A DNA stretch of 64,000 bases from Flavobacteriales bacterium UBA2104 (GTDB lineage Bacteria; Bacteroidota; Bacteroidia; Flavobacteriales_D; Crocinitomicaceae), in NCBI GenBank assembly GCA_002331485.1, contig DCYS01000022.1:137240-201239 (forward strand), in the 5' to 3' direction. Within the stretch, counting starts at the first letter, position 1. Every line of letters starts with the position of its first letter. The notes beneath the pieces were generated by a model. It was not told where the DNA came from, searched no databases, and saw only the letters and a list, made by a program, of their open reading frames with translations. Both the position numbers and the translations under genes were made by a program. Positions 18,993 to 28,260 of this stretch are shown piece by piece.

Positions 18993-19865
18993 ATGTTAAA
19001 ACACCTCTGGATATTATTCATCATTTCTACTACAGCGATATTTGGTCGTACCCAAGGACCAATTGATGGATTTATGAAAGGTAAGGGGAATGCTGATATC
19101 GCGATTGGCATGGGTATTAATCGATCTTCTAGCTACACAGGTGCTACAGATAGTATTTACGATCTATCTTATGGAGCTGAACAACTAAGCTTTTTCGGGC
19201 AGTATGGATTTACTGACAAACTAGATGCAGTCTTATCCGTCCCTTTCGTGTTTGGAGCAAGTGAAAATAAACTTCAGGATCTTGGCTTACACCTCAAGTA
19301 CAGACCACTTCATAAAACCTGGAATAATCATGAATGGTCCACATTGATCTCAGGAGGCATATCGTTTCCAGCATCGAACTATGAAGCAGATGTTTCCGGA
19401 GCACTCGGCAGACGAGAGAAGAAACTACCTTTTCGATTGATCAGTCAATTTAAGACCTCAAATGGTTTCTTTATAAATTTTACCGGAGCTTATTTCGTTC
19501 GATTTGACAAAGTCAGTGAAGAACAATTATCAGAATATCAGCAAATAGTTCCATCTTTCGATCCTCAACAGCCATCTGACAATTACTCTTTGATGCTTAG
19601 GTTCGGTTGGGCCGGTGCTCATAATTTCTTTGAGGCATTTGCAGAATATCAAAACACCATAGACGGAATTGACTTTAAACGCGGTATAAGTCAGCCAATC
19701 CAACTTTATGAGGTTGACTTTTTAAAAATTGGTGGGACCTATTATTATGGCGGAAAAGATAATGGAGTGGCCGCAAATTTTGCTTTCATCCCTGGCTTAA
19801 GAAGAAACATCGGAAACATCATTTTTGCTGGTGTCTCATTCATCCTTAAATACCGACCTGAATAG
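18993..19865 (+). CDS. putative outer-membrane beta-barrel protein
   Basis: The 290-residue product has a signal peptide (cleaved near IFGRTQ) and then alternating hydrophobic and polar residues with many aromatic positions (LSFFGQYGF, LGLHLKYRPL, HNFFEAFAEYQN), ending in a likely membrane strand (IIFAGVSFILKYRPE). This pattern fits a small outer-membrane barrel of the transporter/porin-like kind, but no family is certain. It follows the large duplicated secreted protein by 47 bp and is convergent with the YkgJ-family gene, 3 bp apart. Confidence 0.65.
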   Translation: MLKHLWILFIISTTAIFGRTQGPIDGFMKGKGNADIAIGMGINRSSSYTGATDSIYDLSYGAEQLSFFGQYGFTDKLDAVLSVPFVFGASENKLQDLGLHLKYRPLHKTWNNHEWSTLISGGISFPASNYEADVSGALGRREKKLPFRLISQFKTSNGFFINFTGAYFVRFDKVSEEQLSEYQQIVPSFDPQQPSDNYSLMLRFGWAGAHNFFEAFAEYQNTIDGIDFKRGISQPIQLYEVDFLKIGGTYYYGGKDNGVAANFAFIPGLRRNIGNIIFAGVSFILKYRPE

Positions 19866-19868
19866 TAC

Positions 19869-20351
19869 TTATAAGTTTGATCGAATCTCCTCGAGGATCC
19901 TAACAACGGCTGGACATACTTTTGTATTACGCAATGTTAGATCAAGGATCTGATGCATTTTTTTCCGATCGGTATGTGGATATTCTCGACATGCTTTAGG
20001 TCGATCTTCGTAAACACTACATTTATTATCCTCCTGCAGGAAAACACATGGTGAAGACTGTAAAACATAGTCTCCATCCGAATCAAGTCTCAAGTATTTC
20101 TCCGCAAATTTTGAATGTGAGAGCTTTAGTCGTTTGCTTAATCTTTCTATATCAATATCCCTAAAGATCGGACTTGTTGTTTTACAGCAATTCGCACATT
20201 CTAAGCAATCAATCTCTTCGAAAACATCCTCATGAGCATGCCTGAAAGCATCATCCATTTTTTTTGGTTGATCCCTTTTAAGCTTTTGAATTGCTTTTTT
20301 GTTTTGTTTTTTCTGAGCGACTCCCCTCTCTAGATCTGACCTATACTTCAC
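19869..20351 (-). CDS. YkgJ-family cysteine cluster protein
   Basis: This 160-residue protein carries the cysteine signature of the YkgJ / Fe-S or zinc cluster family: CLECANCCKTTSPIF (about residues 50-64), CVFLQEDNKCSVYEDRPKACREYP (about residues 112-137). It probably binds an iron-sulfur cluster or zinc in the cytoplasm; the family's substrate is not established. The basic N-terminus (RSDLERGVAQKKQNKKAIQ) may be an extension or may contain a later true start. It is divergent from the flavoprotein gene at 20468. Confidence 0.85.
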   Translation of the reverse strand: MKYRSDLERGVAQKKQNKKAIQKLKRDQPKKMDDAFRHAHEDVFEEIDCLECANCCKTTSPIFRDIDIERLSKRLKLSHSKFAEKYLRLDSDGDYVLQSSPCVFLQEDNKCSVYEDRPKACREYPHTDRKKMHQILDLTLRNTKVCPAVVRILEEIRSNL

Positions 20352-20467
20352 GTTGCGAATTTAAGAAGAAATCGAACGTTCACTTTATTTTTAATCGTTT
20401 GATTGAACTTACAATTCATTATTCGTACATTTCCTCATTCTTTAGCATCAAAAACAACTTTAAAAAC

Positions 20468-21958
20468 ATGGATAAATACGACTTAGTCGTGATCGGAGGA
20501 GGTCCAGCAGGATATGCTGCTGCGATGAGAGCTTTAGATTTCGGAAAATCAGTTTGTCTTATTGAAAAGAAACGAATTGGTGGAGCTGGTTTATATAACG
20601 GAGCTCTTTCTTCGAAAACACTTTGGGAGCATTCTCAAAAGGTCCGTAGCACAAATGAAAGTCTATCCGCTTTTGGACATGCACCTTACCGACCAACATG
20701 GGAAGAGATCAAAACTAACTTAAACGAAGCCATTTTTGAGAGAAAGTTTCAGTACTCATGTCATGTCAAACTGCTGCAACATGAAACGGACAATTGTGAG
20801 TTTGAGCATGAACGTGGGGTTGCAAAATTCATTTCAGATCACGAAGTTGAAGTTGAAAGCGATGGCCAAAAGAAGATCATTTATGGAGAACATATAGTGA
20901 TCGCGACAGGAAGCTCTCCTCGGAAACTACCTAACATAGATGTTGATGAAAAAAATATTTTCACCAGTGATGGCATTGAGAATATTGAGGAATTACCAGA
21001 AAGTATGGTTATTGTCGGAGCAGGTGTAATCGGCTGTGAGTACGCAACTATTTTCTCAAACTTTGGACGAACCAAAGTCCACATCATCGATCGACAAGAT
21101 CGTATTCTTCCCTTCGAGGATGCTGATATTTCAAAACTTGTTTCACGAAATTTCGAAGAAAATGGAATCGTTGTTCACAGTAAAGCCAGCCTGGAAAGAC
21201 TGGAGAAAAAAGACGGCGGTGTTGAATACGAATTATCTTATCCAGATGGAAAAACAGAAGTGATCAAAGTTGATCTCGCCTTGTTGTCAATTGGAAGAAC
21301 TCCAAATATCGACGGATTGGAAATAGAGAATGCTGGTGTTAAAATGTCGAAACGAGGAATTCACATCGGTGACGATGATACCCGAACGAATGTTCCTCAC
21401 ATTTATGCTGTTGGTGATGTTTCAGGTCATATTGGACTTGTTAACATGGGAGAGATCGAGGCAAGACATGCCGTGGAGAAGATGTTTGGAAACAATAAGA
21501 ATCGCATCGTTTACGATAATATATGTACGATCATGTTTCTTCAGCCAGAAGTAGCAGCGGTTGGACTTAACGAGCAACAATGCGTAGAAAAAGGAATTCC
21601 GATCAAAGTAGTTAAGATCGATTATTCAGTAATTGCAAGAGCCATTGCTATGCGAAAGACTCAAGGTTTCTTTAAGATCATTGTTACAAATGACGACGAT
21701 ATGAAGATCCTCGGGATGAGAGCAGTGGGAGAACATGCTTCATCTGCAATTCAAGCCGTAGGACTATTGATCAAACTTAATATGTCTATCGAGGTCCTCT
21801 CAGAGCTCGTTCATCCGCACCCTTCAATTGTAGAAGGTATTCAAGAATGTGTTCGAATGCTGTTAAATAAAGCCGTATTCAAATCATCTGTTTTTCGCGA
21901 CAAATTAGCTTGTTACAGTTTGGTTGATGGAGTTAAAACACCGCTAGAAAGACTCTAA
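20468..21958 (+). CDS. dihydrolipoamide-dehydrogenase-like flavoprotein lacking redox cysteines
   Basis: The 496-residue protein starts MDKYDLVVIGGGPAGYAAAM, a FAD-binding motif, followed later by VIVGAGVIGCEYATIF (NAD(P)-binding) and IYAVGDVSGHIGLVNMGEIEAR (second FAD motif), and a dimerisation domain ending LVHPHPSIVEG. This is the class-I pyridine nucleotide-disulfide oxidoreductase fold. However the usual CxxxxC redox pair is replaced: the equivalent stretch reads GAGLYNGALSSKTLWEH, with no cysteine. It may therefore be a transhydrogenase-like or NAD(P)H oxidase enzyme and not a disulfide reductase. The open frame extends upstream, but the ATG at 20468 directly precedes the FAD motif. Confidence 0.85.
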   Translation: MDKYDLVVIGGGPAGYAAAMRALDFGKSVCLIEKKRIGGAGLYNGALSSKTLWEHSQKVRSTNESLSAFGHAPYRPTWEEIKTNLNEAIFERKFQYSCHVKLLQHETDNCEFEHERGVAKFISDHEVEVESDGQKKIIYGEHIVIATGSSPRKLPNIDVDEKNIFTSDGIENIEELPESMVIVGAGVIGCEYATIFSNFGRTKVHIIDRQDRILPFEDADISKLVSRNFEENGIVVHSKASLERLEKKDGGVEYELSYPDGKTEVIKVDLALLSIGRTPNIDGLEIENAGVKMSKRGIHIGDDDTRTNVPHIYAVGDVSGHIGLVNMGEIEARHAVEKMFGNNKNRIVYDNICTIMFLQPEVAAVGLNEQQCVEKGIPIKVVKIDYSVIARAIAMRKTQGFFKIIVTNDDDMKILGMRAVGEHASSAIQAVGLLIKLNMSIEVLSELVHPHPSIVEGIQECVRMLLNKAVFKSSVFRDKLACYSLVDGVKTPLERL

Positions 21959-22006
21959 CAAACAGAGTTGGAACAATTATTGAATTGATTGAAGTAAAGT
22001 CAAACC

Positions 22007-22648
22007 ATGAAGATCAGTTTTCAAAATGTAATGCCAGAACCCTTATCGTCAATTCAACACGGCGAAAAAAGTATCTGGGGTGCAAGTTTTTCATTGAATA
22101 AAGGTGAGAAAGTGGTTCTAAACGCATCAAGTGGAAAAGGTAAAACTACATTTACACATACACTTGCTGGTGTGCGTAAAGACTATTCAGGTGATCTTAA
22201 ATTCGATGATCAACAATTATCGGAGATTTCTCCTGAGTCTTGGGCTAAATACCGCAGCAGAAAGATAAGTTTCGTATTTCAGGATCTTCAATTATTCCCA
22301 GAACTAACAGTAAAAGAAAACTTAGAAGTAAAGAATCTTTTGACTGACTCTTTTACTGAAGAACGCTTCAAATCAATGCTCAATGATCTCGGAATTGACG
22401 ATAAATACGACGTTCCATGTAAATTACTATCGATGGGACAACAACAGCGAGTTGCGATAATCAGATCTTTAGCACAGCCATTCGATTGGTTGATTCTTGA
22501 TGAACCTTTCAGTCACCTTGATGAGGGTAACACACAGAAGTGTCTGAAAATGATCAATGATCGTTGTGATGAGATAGGAGCTGGATTTATACTTACTACG
22601 CTGGGTGATCTTCATGGCTTTAATTACGATAGAGAACTAAACCTGTAA
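22007..22648 (+). CDS. ABC transporter ATP-binding protein, LolD/MacB type
   Basis: The 213-residue ATPase has Walker A ASSGKGKTT (about residues 40-48), Q-loop FVFQDLQLFPELTV, the ABC signature LSMGQQQR (about residue 145) and Walker B WLILDEPFSHLDEG. It should drive the neighbouring permease by hydrolysing ATP at the inner face of the membrane. The layout and length are those of the LolD/MacB/FtsE-like ATPases. It is 2 bp from the permease gene, so the two form an operon. The Walker A has S-S-G-K-G-K-T-T instead of the usual G-x-x-G-x-G-K-S/T, which is a mild deviation. Confidence 0.9.
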   Translation: MKISFQNVMPEPLSSIQHGEKSIWGASFSLNKGEKVVLNASSGKGKTTFTHTLAGVRKDYSGDLKFDDQQLSEISPESWAKYRSRKISFVFQDLQLFPELTVKENLEVKNLLTDSFTEERFKSMLNDLGIDDKYDVPCKLLSMGQQQRVAIIRSLAQPFDWLILDEPFSHLDEGNTQKCLKMINDRCDEIGAGFILTTLGDLHGFNYDRELNL

Positions 22649-22650
22649 TC

Positions 22651-23826
22651 ATGCTAAAGAAGATCTTATTTTCATATCAGAATAAAACTCAATTGATCGT
22701 AGCAATGATCGGGTCATTTTTGGGCTTTACATTTTTGATCACTTCTATTCACTATCTCATTCGCGTTAACGAATTTGGAGAAGGTGAAGAGATTCTAGGA
22801 GATAATACGATGATCGTCCAGAAGAAGGTGACATCGTTTAATTCAATGAACTTATCCAAAACTGACTTTTCTGAACGAGAAATAGATAACATTCGAAAAG
22901 AGAGTTTTACAGCTGCAGTTGAACCAATTTTAAGCAATAGTTTCGGAGTTTCACTACAGACGGATAGCGACCTAGTACCCTACTTCAGGTCTGATGTTTT
23001 CGTTCAATCAATTGACCAGGAATTTATCAAGATAAAGTCTAAAAACTGGAAATGGAAAGAAGGAGATGAGTTTGTACCTATCGTTTTACCAAGAGACTTT
23101 CTTGTTATGCTGAACACTTTTGCAAGCGCAAAGGGTATTCCTCAAGTATCTGATGAGCTGGCAAAATCGATTGGTTTTAAATTCACACTTTATAATGACG
23201 ATAAAAAGGAATGGCAGAAAGCAAAGATCGTTGGTTTCACAAATGAGGTGTCTGCTATTCTGGTCCCTGAACCTTTCATGAAGTATGGCAATGAAAATTT
23301 CCCAACAGAAACTCCAGCGAAAGTGACTCAATTGATGTTGACAGTGAATGAAAATGAATTTGGGAAATTTGAGCAGTTTATGCAAAAACGATCATTAGAA
23401 TCGAAGGCAACATCAATGGTTGTTGGTAAACTTAAAAGTGTTGCTGGAACCCTATTTTCTGTGTTGATCGCTATAAGTATCATAACTGTTTTTCTCGCAG
23501 GACTGGTACTTGTTCAATATGCTCAATTATTGATCTCTAAAAATGAATACGAAATTCGGACATTACTAAGGATAGGTTATTCACCGAAGATCATAACCAT
23601 GAGGATATTGCGTTATTTCGTGATCGTATTCGCCATTATTACGGGTTTAAGTATTGGAATATTTTTATTGGCAAAATTCTTTATAGATGGACTGCTAATA
23701 GACGGAGGTATTCAGATCGATCAATCAGTTACTTTATTGAGTTTTGCCGCGGTTATCCTTGCCTTTGGAATTTACACGATCGTAAATTATTTCAACGCCA
23801 AAAAAGGAGTTTTGAGAACACAGTAG
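22651..23826 (+). CDS. ABC transporter permease, MacB/FtsX-like
   Basis: The 391-residue protein has an N-terminal membrane helix (about residues 14-36), a large soluble domain (about 40-260), and three C-terminal membrane helices (about 268-292, 319-341, 355-385). This is the MacB/LolC/FtsX permease topology. With the upstream ATPase it should move lipoproteins or other envelope substrates or exert force across the membrane; the substrate cannot be deduced. There is no adaptor or outer-membrane channel beside it. It is followed by a thioredoxin-like gene after 108 bp. Confidence 0.85.
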   Translation: MLKKILFSYQNKTQLIVAMIGSFLGFTFLITSIHYLIRVNEFGEGEEILGDNTMIVQKKVTSFNSMNLSKTDFSEREIDNIRKESFTAAVEPILSNSFGVSLQTDSDLVPYFRSDVFVQSIDQEFIKIKSKNWKWKEGDEFVPIVLPRDFLVMLNTFASAKGIPQVSDELAKSIGFKFTLYNDDKKEWQKAKIVGFTNEVSAILVPEPFMKYGNENFPTETPAKVTQLMLTVNENEFGKFEQFMQKRSLESKATSMVVGKLKSVAGTLFSVLIAISIITVFLAGLVLVQYAQLLISKNEYEIRTLLRIGYSPKIITMRILRYFVIVFAIITGLSIGIFLLAKFFIDGLLIDGGIQIDQSVTLLSFAAVILAFGIYTIVNYFNAKKGVLRTQ

Positions 23827-23934
23827 GAAACTATCTGTTATTTCGTTAAAAATGTGTTAAAAGGAAACACCTATTTATTTGTAAAACGTCTGATTTATTA
23901 AATAGCACTTATATTCGCATAAAACAAGCATATT

Positions 23935-25476
23935 ATGACACGTATATTTACCATACTTACATTATCATTTCTACTCTCCTTGAGCTCATTTGGACAAGAG
24001 CTAAAATTCAAAGTGAAGGGAATACAAGATACAACCGTGCACCTCGTTAAGTATGTAGGTAGCAAAATGTATTATGCTGATACGGCAGAGCTTAAGAATG
24101 GAACTGTAGTTTTTGATGGCAGTAAACAAGAGCCTGGAATCATGGGTTTATTAATGCCAGGGCAACGATTTTTTGAATTCATTTACAACAGTAAGCCAGT
24201 GCATCTGGAAACAAAGTCTCCTAATTACAGAGAACACATGGTTATCAAAAAATCTGAGGAAAATAAACTATTCTATGAGTACGTGAACTTCATGCAAGAG
24301 AATACTGCAAATGCAAGAAAACTGAATGAAGAAAAAGCATCACTTGGAAAAGAAGATGCGGAAAGAAAAAAGGCGATTGAGGAAGAACTCAATGCAATGG
24401 GTAAAGAAGTAGCCCAATTCCAAAAGAAAATGGCAGAGGAACATCCTGAAACACTTGTTGCTAAAGTTGTAAAGATGTCCACCGATATTGAAGTTCCTGA
24501 TGCCCCAAAGAATGAAGACGGGTCATTAAAAGACAGTACATTTAAATATCGATACTTCCGAGATCATTACTTCGATAATATTGATCTGACTGATTCTCGA
24601 TTAGTAAATACTCCTGTCTTTCAGAAGAAGTTGGAATACTATTATTCAAGAAATATGCTACTCCAACATCCAGATACGTTGATCAAATACATAACGCCTG
24701 TAGTAGAGCAAATACCAGAAGGAACACAGATGTATAGATTTGTAGTTGCGAACATCACATCTCATTTTGAGAAATCGAAGATCATGGGTATGGATAAGGT
24801 TGTGAACTACATGGTTGCTCGCTACTATTGTTCGCCAGATAAAGAAGGAAACCCAAAAGGATTCTGGATGGATCAGGAAAAGATGGAAGAGCTATGTAAA
24901 GACACGCAAAAGCGATTGAGATTAGTTCAGGGAGTGGTTCCACCAAACTTGATTCTTCCTGATTCAACGAATCAAAAGTGGTATAACATGCATGAGATCG
25001 AAAGTGACTATGTTGTACTTTACTTCTGGGACCCAAATTGTGGACACTGTAAGAAAGTTACTCCAAAATTACAGACACTTTACGAAAAGAAATTAAAAGA
25101 TCGAGGCATTGAAGTATATGCAGTAGGTAAGGCTACAGGCGATGATTTTGAAGACTGGAAAGCTTTTATCAAAAAACACAATCTAGAGTTCATCAATGTT
25201 GGTCTTACTCAGAAGATCTATGAACAAGCAAAGGAAGATCCGCGTAGTTTGATCCCTTCGAAAACTACTCTTGAGTCTATCAACTATCAGGATACTTACG
25301 ACATCTACTCTACTCCTAGGGTTTGGATCCTTGACAAAGACAAAAAGATCATTGCAAAATCATTAAGTATCGCTCAAATGGAAAGACTGTTTGATCGACT
25401 ACAAGGACATGAAAATGATGAAAAGCTTTTCGAATTAGAGGAAGAAAAAGAAGGTGAAGACGAAGAAAGTCACTAA
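23935..25476 (+). CDS. periplasmic thioredoxin-like protein with DUF4369 and DUF5106-like regions
   Basis: The 513-residue protein has a signal peptide (cleaved near SSFGQ), a beta-rich DUF4369-like domain (about residues 22-105), a charged helical middle with long KE-rich helices (about 110-330), and a C-terminal TlpA-like thioredoxin domain with the catalytic CGHC at residues 369-372 (YFWDPNCGHCKKVTPKL). It should carry out thiol-disulfide exchange in the periplasm. The C-terminal tail is acidic (EEEKEGEDEES). A hairpin terminator follows. Such multi-domain thioredoxin proteins are common in Bacteroidota; the specific partner is not known. Confidence 0.85.
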   Translation: MTRIFTILTLSFLLSLSSFGQELKFKVKGIQDTTVHLVKYVGSKMYYADTAELKNGTVVFDGSKQEPGIMGLLMPGQRFFEFIYNSKPVHLETKSPNYREHMVIKKSEENKLFYEYVNFMQENTANARKLNEEKASLGKEDAERKKAIEEELNAMGKEVAQFQKKMAEEHPETLVAKVVKMSTDIEVPDAPKNEDGSLKDSTFKYRYFRDHYFDNIDLTDSRLVNTPVFQKKLEYYYSRNMLLQHPDTLIKYITPVVEQIPEGTQMYRFVVANITSHFEKSKIMGMDKVVNYMVARYYCSPDKEGNPKGFWMDQEKMEELCKDTQKRLRLVQGVVPPNLILPDSTNQKWYNMHEIESDYVVLYFWDPNCGHCKKVTPKLQTLYEKKLKDRGIEVYAVGKATGDDFEDWKAFIKKHNLEFINVGLTQKIYEQAKEDPRSLIPSKTTLESINYQDTYDIYSTPRVWILDKDKKIIAKSLSIAQMERLFDRLQGHENDEKLFELEEEKEGEDEESH

Positions 25477-25500
25477 ATTTTAGTTTATAAAAAATCAATG

Positions 25501-25530
25501 AAGGACGGATTTTTTATCCGTCCTTTTCTT
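25501..25530 (+). terminator. terminator after the thioredoxin-like gene
   Basis: A perfect 10-bp stem AAGGACGGAT / ATCCGTCCTT with a TTTTT loop is followed by a T-rich tail on the plus strand. It overlaps the last codons of the convergent gene that ends at 25514. Confidence 0.8.
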
Positions 25531-25969
25531 TTCTTCTGGTATCAACTAAATAGATGATCTTCCAACCTTCATCTGTGTTCATTAAAGTGAATGCGTTAAC
25601 TCCATAATGTGATAGCTCTCCATTGATATAAAACTCATAAGGTGTCCATACCTGTGCCAGGATCCCTTCTTCCCTAACTTTTATTTTCAAAAGTTTTTCT
25701 TCAAGCTTTAATTCCTTCGGCATTGACCCAATCGATTTATAGAATTGTTGTACATCGTCCTCTTTCAAAATAGTATCATTTTGATTATGAACAATAGTTC
25801 TTAATGATGCACTTTCATGCATGACTGATTTTAAACCAATCGTATCTTTTTCATGAAAACATTTAAAAAAGAAAGTAATACAATCTTCTGGTGAATTATT
25901 CTTGATCTGTTGACCATATACAGAAGAAAAAAGAAAAATAGAAAATAGAAATAAATAGTATTTTTTCAT
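25514..25969 (-). CDS. secreted NTF2/SnoaL-like small protein
   Basis: The 151-residue protein has a signal peptide (cleaved near SVYGQ) and a sequence that resembles the NTF2/SnoaL fold: SPEDCITFFFKCFHEKD at the start and LSHYGVNAFTLMNTDEGWKIIYLVDTRRK at the end. Secreted members of this fold usually bind small ligands; no ligand can be assigned. Its 3' end overlaps the convergent terminator. It lies 21 bp downstream of the LytTR response regulator gene and is on the same strand, so it may be in the same transcript. Confidence 0.7.
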   Translation of the reverse strand: MKKYYLFLFSIFLFSSVYGQQIKNNSPEDCITFFFKCFHEKDTIGLKSVMHESASLRTIVHNQNDTILKEDDVQQFYKSIGSMPKELKLEEKLLKIKVREEGILAQVWTPYEFYINGELSHYGVNAFTLMNTDEGWKIIYLVDTRRKEKDG

Positions 25970-25990
25970 AGACCTAATATAATCGAAATA

Positions 25991-26758
25991 TCAATCTTCC
26001 TTTGAAACAAATGATCTGAATGAGTCCATTAGCTCACTTCTTTTTCGAGTAGAAACTGGAACAGCCCGATCACCAAGTAATTCAATTGCATTTCCAGAGA
26101 ACTTCAATGGCGACTTAATATTTTTCATATTAACTGCAAAACTCCTATGTGTCCGAATAAACTGATCTGGTAGATCTGATAATATTTCTTTCAAAGGTTT
26201 TGAAGCGGTTATCTCATTATCCTTTAGATAAATTGAAGTGTACATTCCATCTGCCTCTAGATATAAAATATCTTCCAGTGGAATGACATACTCTTCCCTA
26301 TGCGTTCTTAAACAATAGGTTCGTTTAGTAGAATTTAAGTTTTGATCGAGTAGCTCGATTTGTCCCTCATCATGTCCAGAACGTATCGCAAGCTTATCCC
26401 TCAACCTTTCAATTGAATTCTTTAGTTCATCAGGTTGAAGCGGTTTCAACAAATAATCAAATGCAGAAAGCTTAAATGCGTCTATCGCATAATCGTTGTA
26501 AGCCGTTACAAAAATAATCTCAAAATTTACTGGAGTTGAAATAAAATTTAAAATCTCAGTCCCTTTATGTTCAGGCATTTCAATATCCAAAAACAAAATA
26601 TCGATTGACAATTCCATTATCTCTTCTACTCCTCTTCGAAGCAAGTTTGATTCTCCAACTATCTTGATCTCTGGCAAATGCCTATTAATCAAATATCTTA
26701 ACAGTTTCCGTGGAGCTTCCTCATCATCTATAATATATGCTCTCAATTCCTTTTCCAT
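25991..26758 (-). CDS. LytTR-family response regulator
   Basis: The 255-residue protein has an N-terminal receiver domain (residues about 5-120) with the phosphoacceptor Asp58 in ILFLDIEMP and acidic residues DDEE at 11-14, and a C-terminal LytTR DNA-binding domain (about 155-252, EDILYLEADGMYTSIYL, QFIRTHRSFAVNMKNI). LytTR regulators bind pairs of direct repeats about 21 bp apart. The start overlaps the upstream kinase gene by 16 bp, so the two are translationally coupled. Nearby repeats at 30,062-30,092, 32,503-32,532 and 32,826-32,855 are candidate targets (inference). Confidence 0.93.
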   Translation of the reverse strand: MEKELRAYIIDDEEAPRKLLRYLINRHLPEIKIVGESNLLRRGVEEIMELSIDILFLDIEMPEHKGTEILNFISTPVNFEIIFVTAYNDYAIDAFKLSAFDYLLKPLQPDELKNSIERLRDKLAIRSGHDEGQIELLDQNLNSTKRTYCLRTHREEYVIPLEDILYLEADGMYTSIYLKDNEITASKPLKEILSDLPDQFIRTHRSFAVNMKNIKSPLKFSGNAIELLGDRAVPVSTRKRSELMDSFRSFVSKED

Positions 26759-28260
26759 GTAAATACTAATTTAATATTTGTCCCTGATGGATCTGATTCA
26801 ATTTCAAGATCTACATTATATTTCGAGATCTTCTTTAAGTTTTCAATTCGTCGATTCATGGCATCCATCGCAAACGACTTATGGTTCTTATTATCCTCTT
26901 TTGTATAGTCTATTCCAGTACCATTATCTTTAATTTCTATATAAAATCCGCTCGGAAGCCTATCAACATTTATCTCGATTCTTCTATCTCGTGGACTTTT
27001 TGAAAAAGCATGTTTAATAGCATTTTCAACAAATGGCTGAGTGATCAAAGTTGGAATTTCAACATCTTCAAAAAATGGTTCATCATTTATAGATATAACA
27101 AGGTCAATTGGAGGATCAAATCTTGTATTTTCTAGCTTCACATAATTCTTAATCAACGCTAACTCCTCTTTTAAAAGAAGAAAAGCTTTCCCAGACTTAT
27201 CCAATACATTTCTGATCAATTTAGCAAAGTCTCCAATATTATCATAGGCTTCGTCAGTATCGCCTTCAATCACCTTTGACTGTATTGCCGTTAGTACATT
27301 GAAAATGAAATGAGGATTCATTTGTGATCGAATTGCAGTCAACTCCGCATTCATTGCTCTGGTTTCAAGACTTTGTTGTTTCAGTCGCTCATTCAATCTT
27401 TTCTTTGCTCTTTTGACAAAGTACCGAACTACAAATATTATCAGCAGTATTACAACGCCTATCATTAACAAAACAAACCAGCTTGAGAGGTAAAAAGGTG
27501 GAAGAACTTTTACCTCTATCTCTTGAATTTCAGAGGAAACACCGTATTCATTAAATACCTGAAATTGAATCACCTGTCGACCAATCGGTAATCTGGCAAA
27601 CTCATAAAGATCATTCGTTGAGAAAATTGGACTCCAGCTTTCAGTTACCCCTTTGATCCTATATTTTGTTTGATAAGTTCCTTGGGACCGAATAACATTT
27701 GATACATGTAAATTTACTGACAGTAAATTGGCGTGATACTCTGAATAGATCTCTCCTTTCTCCTTTTTGAAAGACCCATTAATATTAAGAAGGTGAATGG
27801 CTGGGGTAACACCTGTCTTATCAGGGAGATCTTCGAAGATCGAAATTGATCTGTTATGAGAAAAGACGAACCTCCCCTTTAATTCAAACACATTGATCGT
27901 ATTTAATTCACTTAAACCATTTAGATGGTTTATCATTTTCAAGAGCCTACCTGAATCAGGATCAACGAGTTTTACACCATCCTTTTCGATAGACATGATA
28001 CCCTCTTCAACAATATCAATACTCTGAATTACTCGGCTCGATTGAGAATAAATGAGTTCTGGTTTTTCCTCGAGTCCTTTCATCTCATAAATCTCCTCGT
28101 TATTATTTAAGAAGAAAATACGACCACTTTTAGATCTACGAATTATTTGAATATTTTCGAAATGATCACTACCATCAAAATTGATTTCCGAAACTGAAAA
28201 GTCGTTATCTATATGAAAAAGCCCTTTTTTTTGTTGAGATAATAAACGAGTTACTATCAT
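26743..28260 (-). CDS. LytS-type histidine kinase part of a split propeller sensor kinase
   Basis: The 505-residue frame contains the last blades of a beta-propeller (about residues 1-140), a Y_Y_Y-like domain (about 150-230), one membrane helix (about 238-260), and a LytS-type kinase domain whose phosphoacceptor His lies in MNPHFIFN, with ATP-binding ITQPFVENAIKHAF and DNGTGI. It lacks a signal peptide because it is the second half of the sensor at 28205-29569: its frame continues that gene after a one-base slip in an A8 run. The ATG at 28260 has no visible role and translation probably reaches this frame by frameshifting or slippage. It should phosphorylate the LytTR regulator downstream. 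Confidence 0.8.
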   Translation of the reverse strand: MIVTRLLSQQKKGLFHIDNDFSVSEINFDGSDHFENIQIIRRSKSGRIFFLNNNEEIYEMKGLEEKPELIYSQSSRVIQSIDIVEEGIMSIEKDGVKLVDPDSGRLLKMINHLNGLSELNTINVFELKGRFVFSHNRSISIFEDLPDKTGVTPAIHLLNINGSFKKEKGEIYSEYHANLLSVNLHVSNVIRSQGTYQTKYRIKGVTESWSPIFSTNDLYEFARLPIGRQVIQFQVFNEYGVSSEIQEIEVKVLPPFYLSSWFVLLMIGVVILLIIFVVRYFVKRAKKRLNERLKQQSLETRAMNAELTAIRSQMNPHFIFNVLTAIQSKVIEGDTDEAYDNIGDFAKLIRNVLDKSGKAFLLLKEELALIKNYVKLENTRFDPPIDLVISINDEPFFEDVEIPTLITQPFVENAIKHAFSKSPRDRRIEINVDRLPSGFYIEIKDNGTGIDYTKEDNKNHKSFAMDAMNRRIENLKKISKYNVDLEIESDPSGTNIKLVFTWKRN

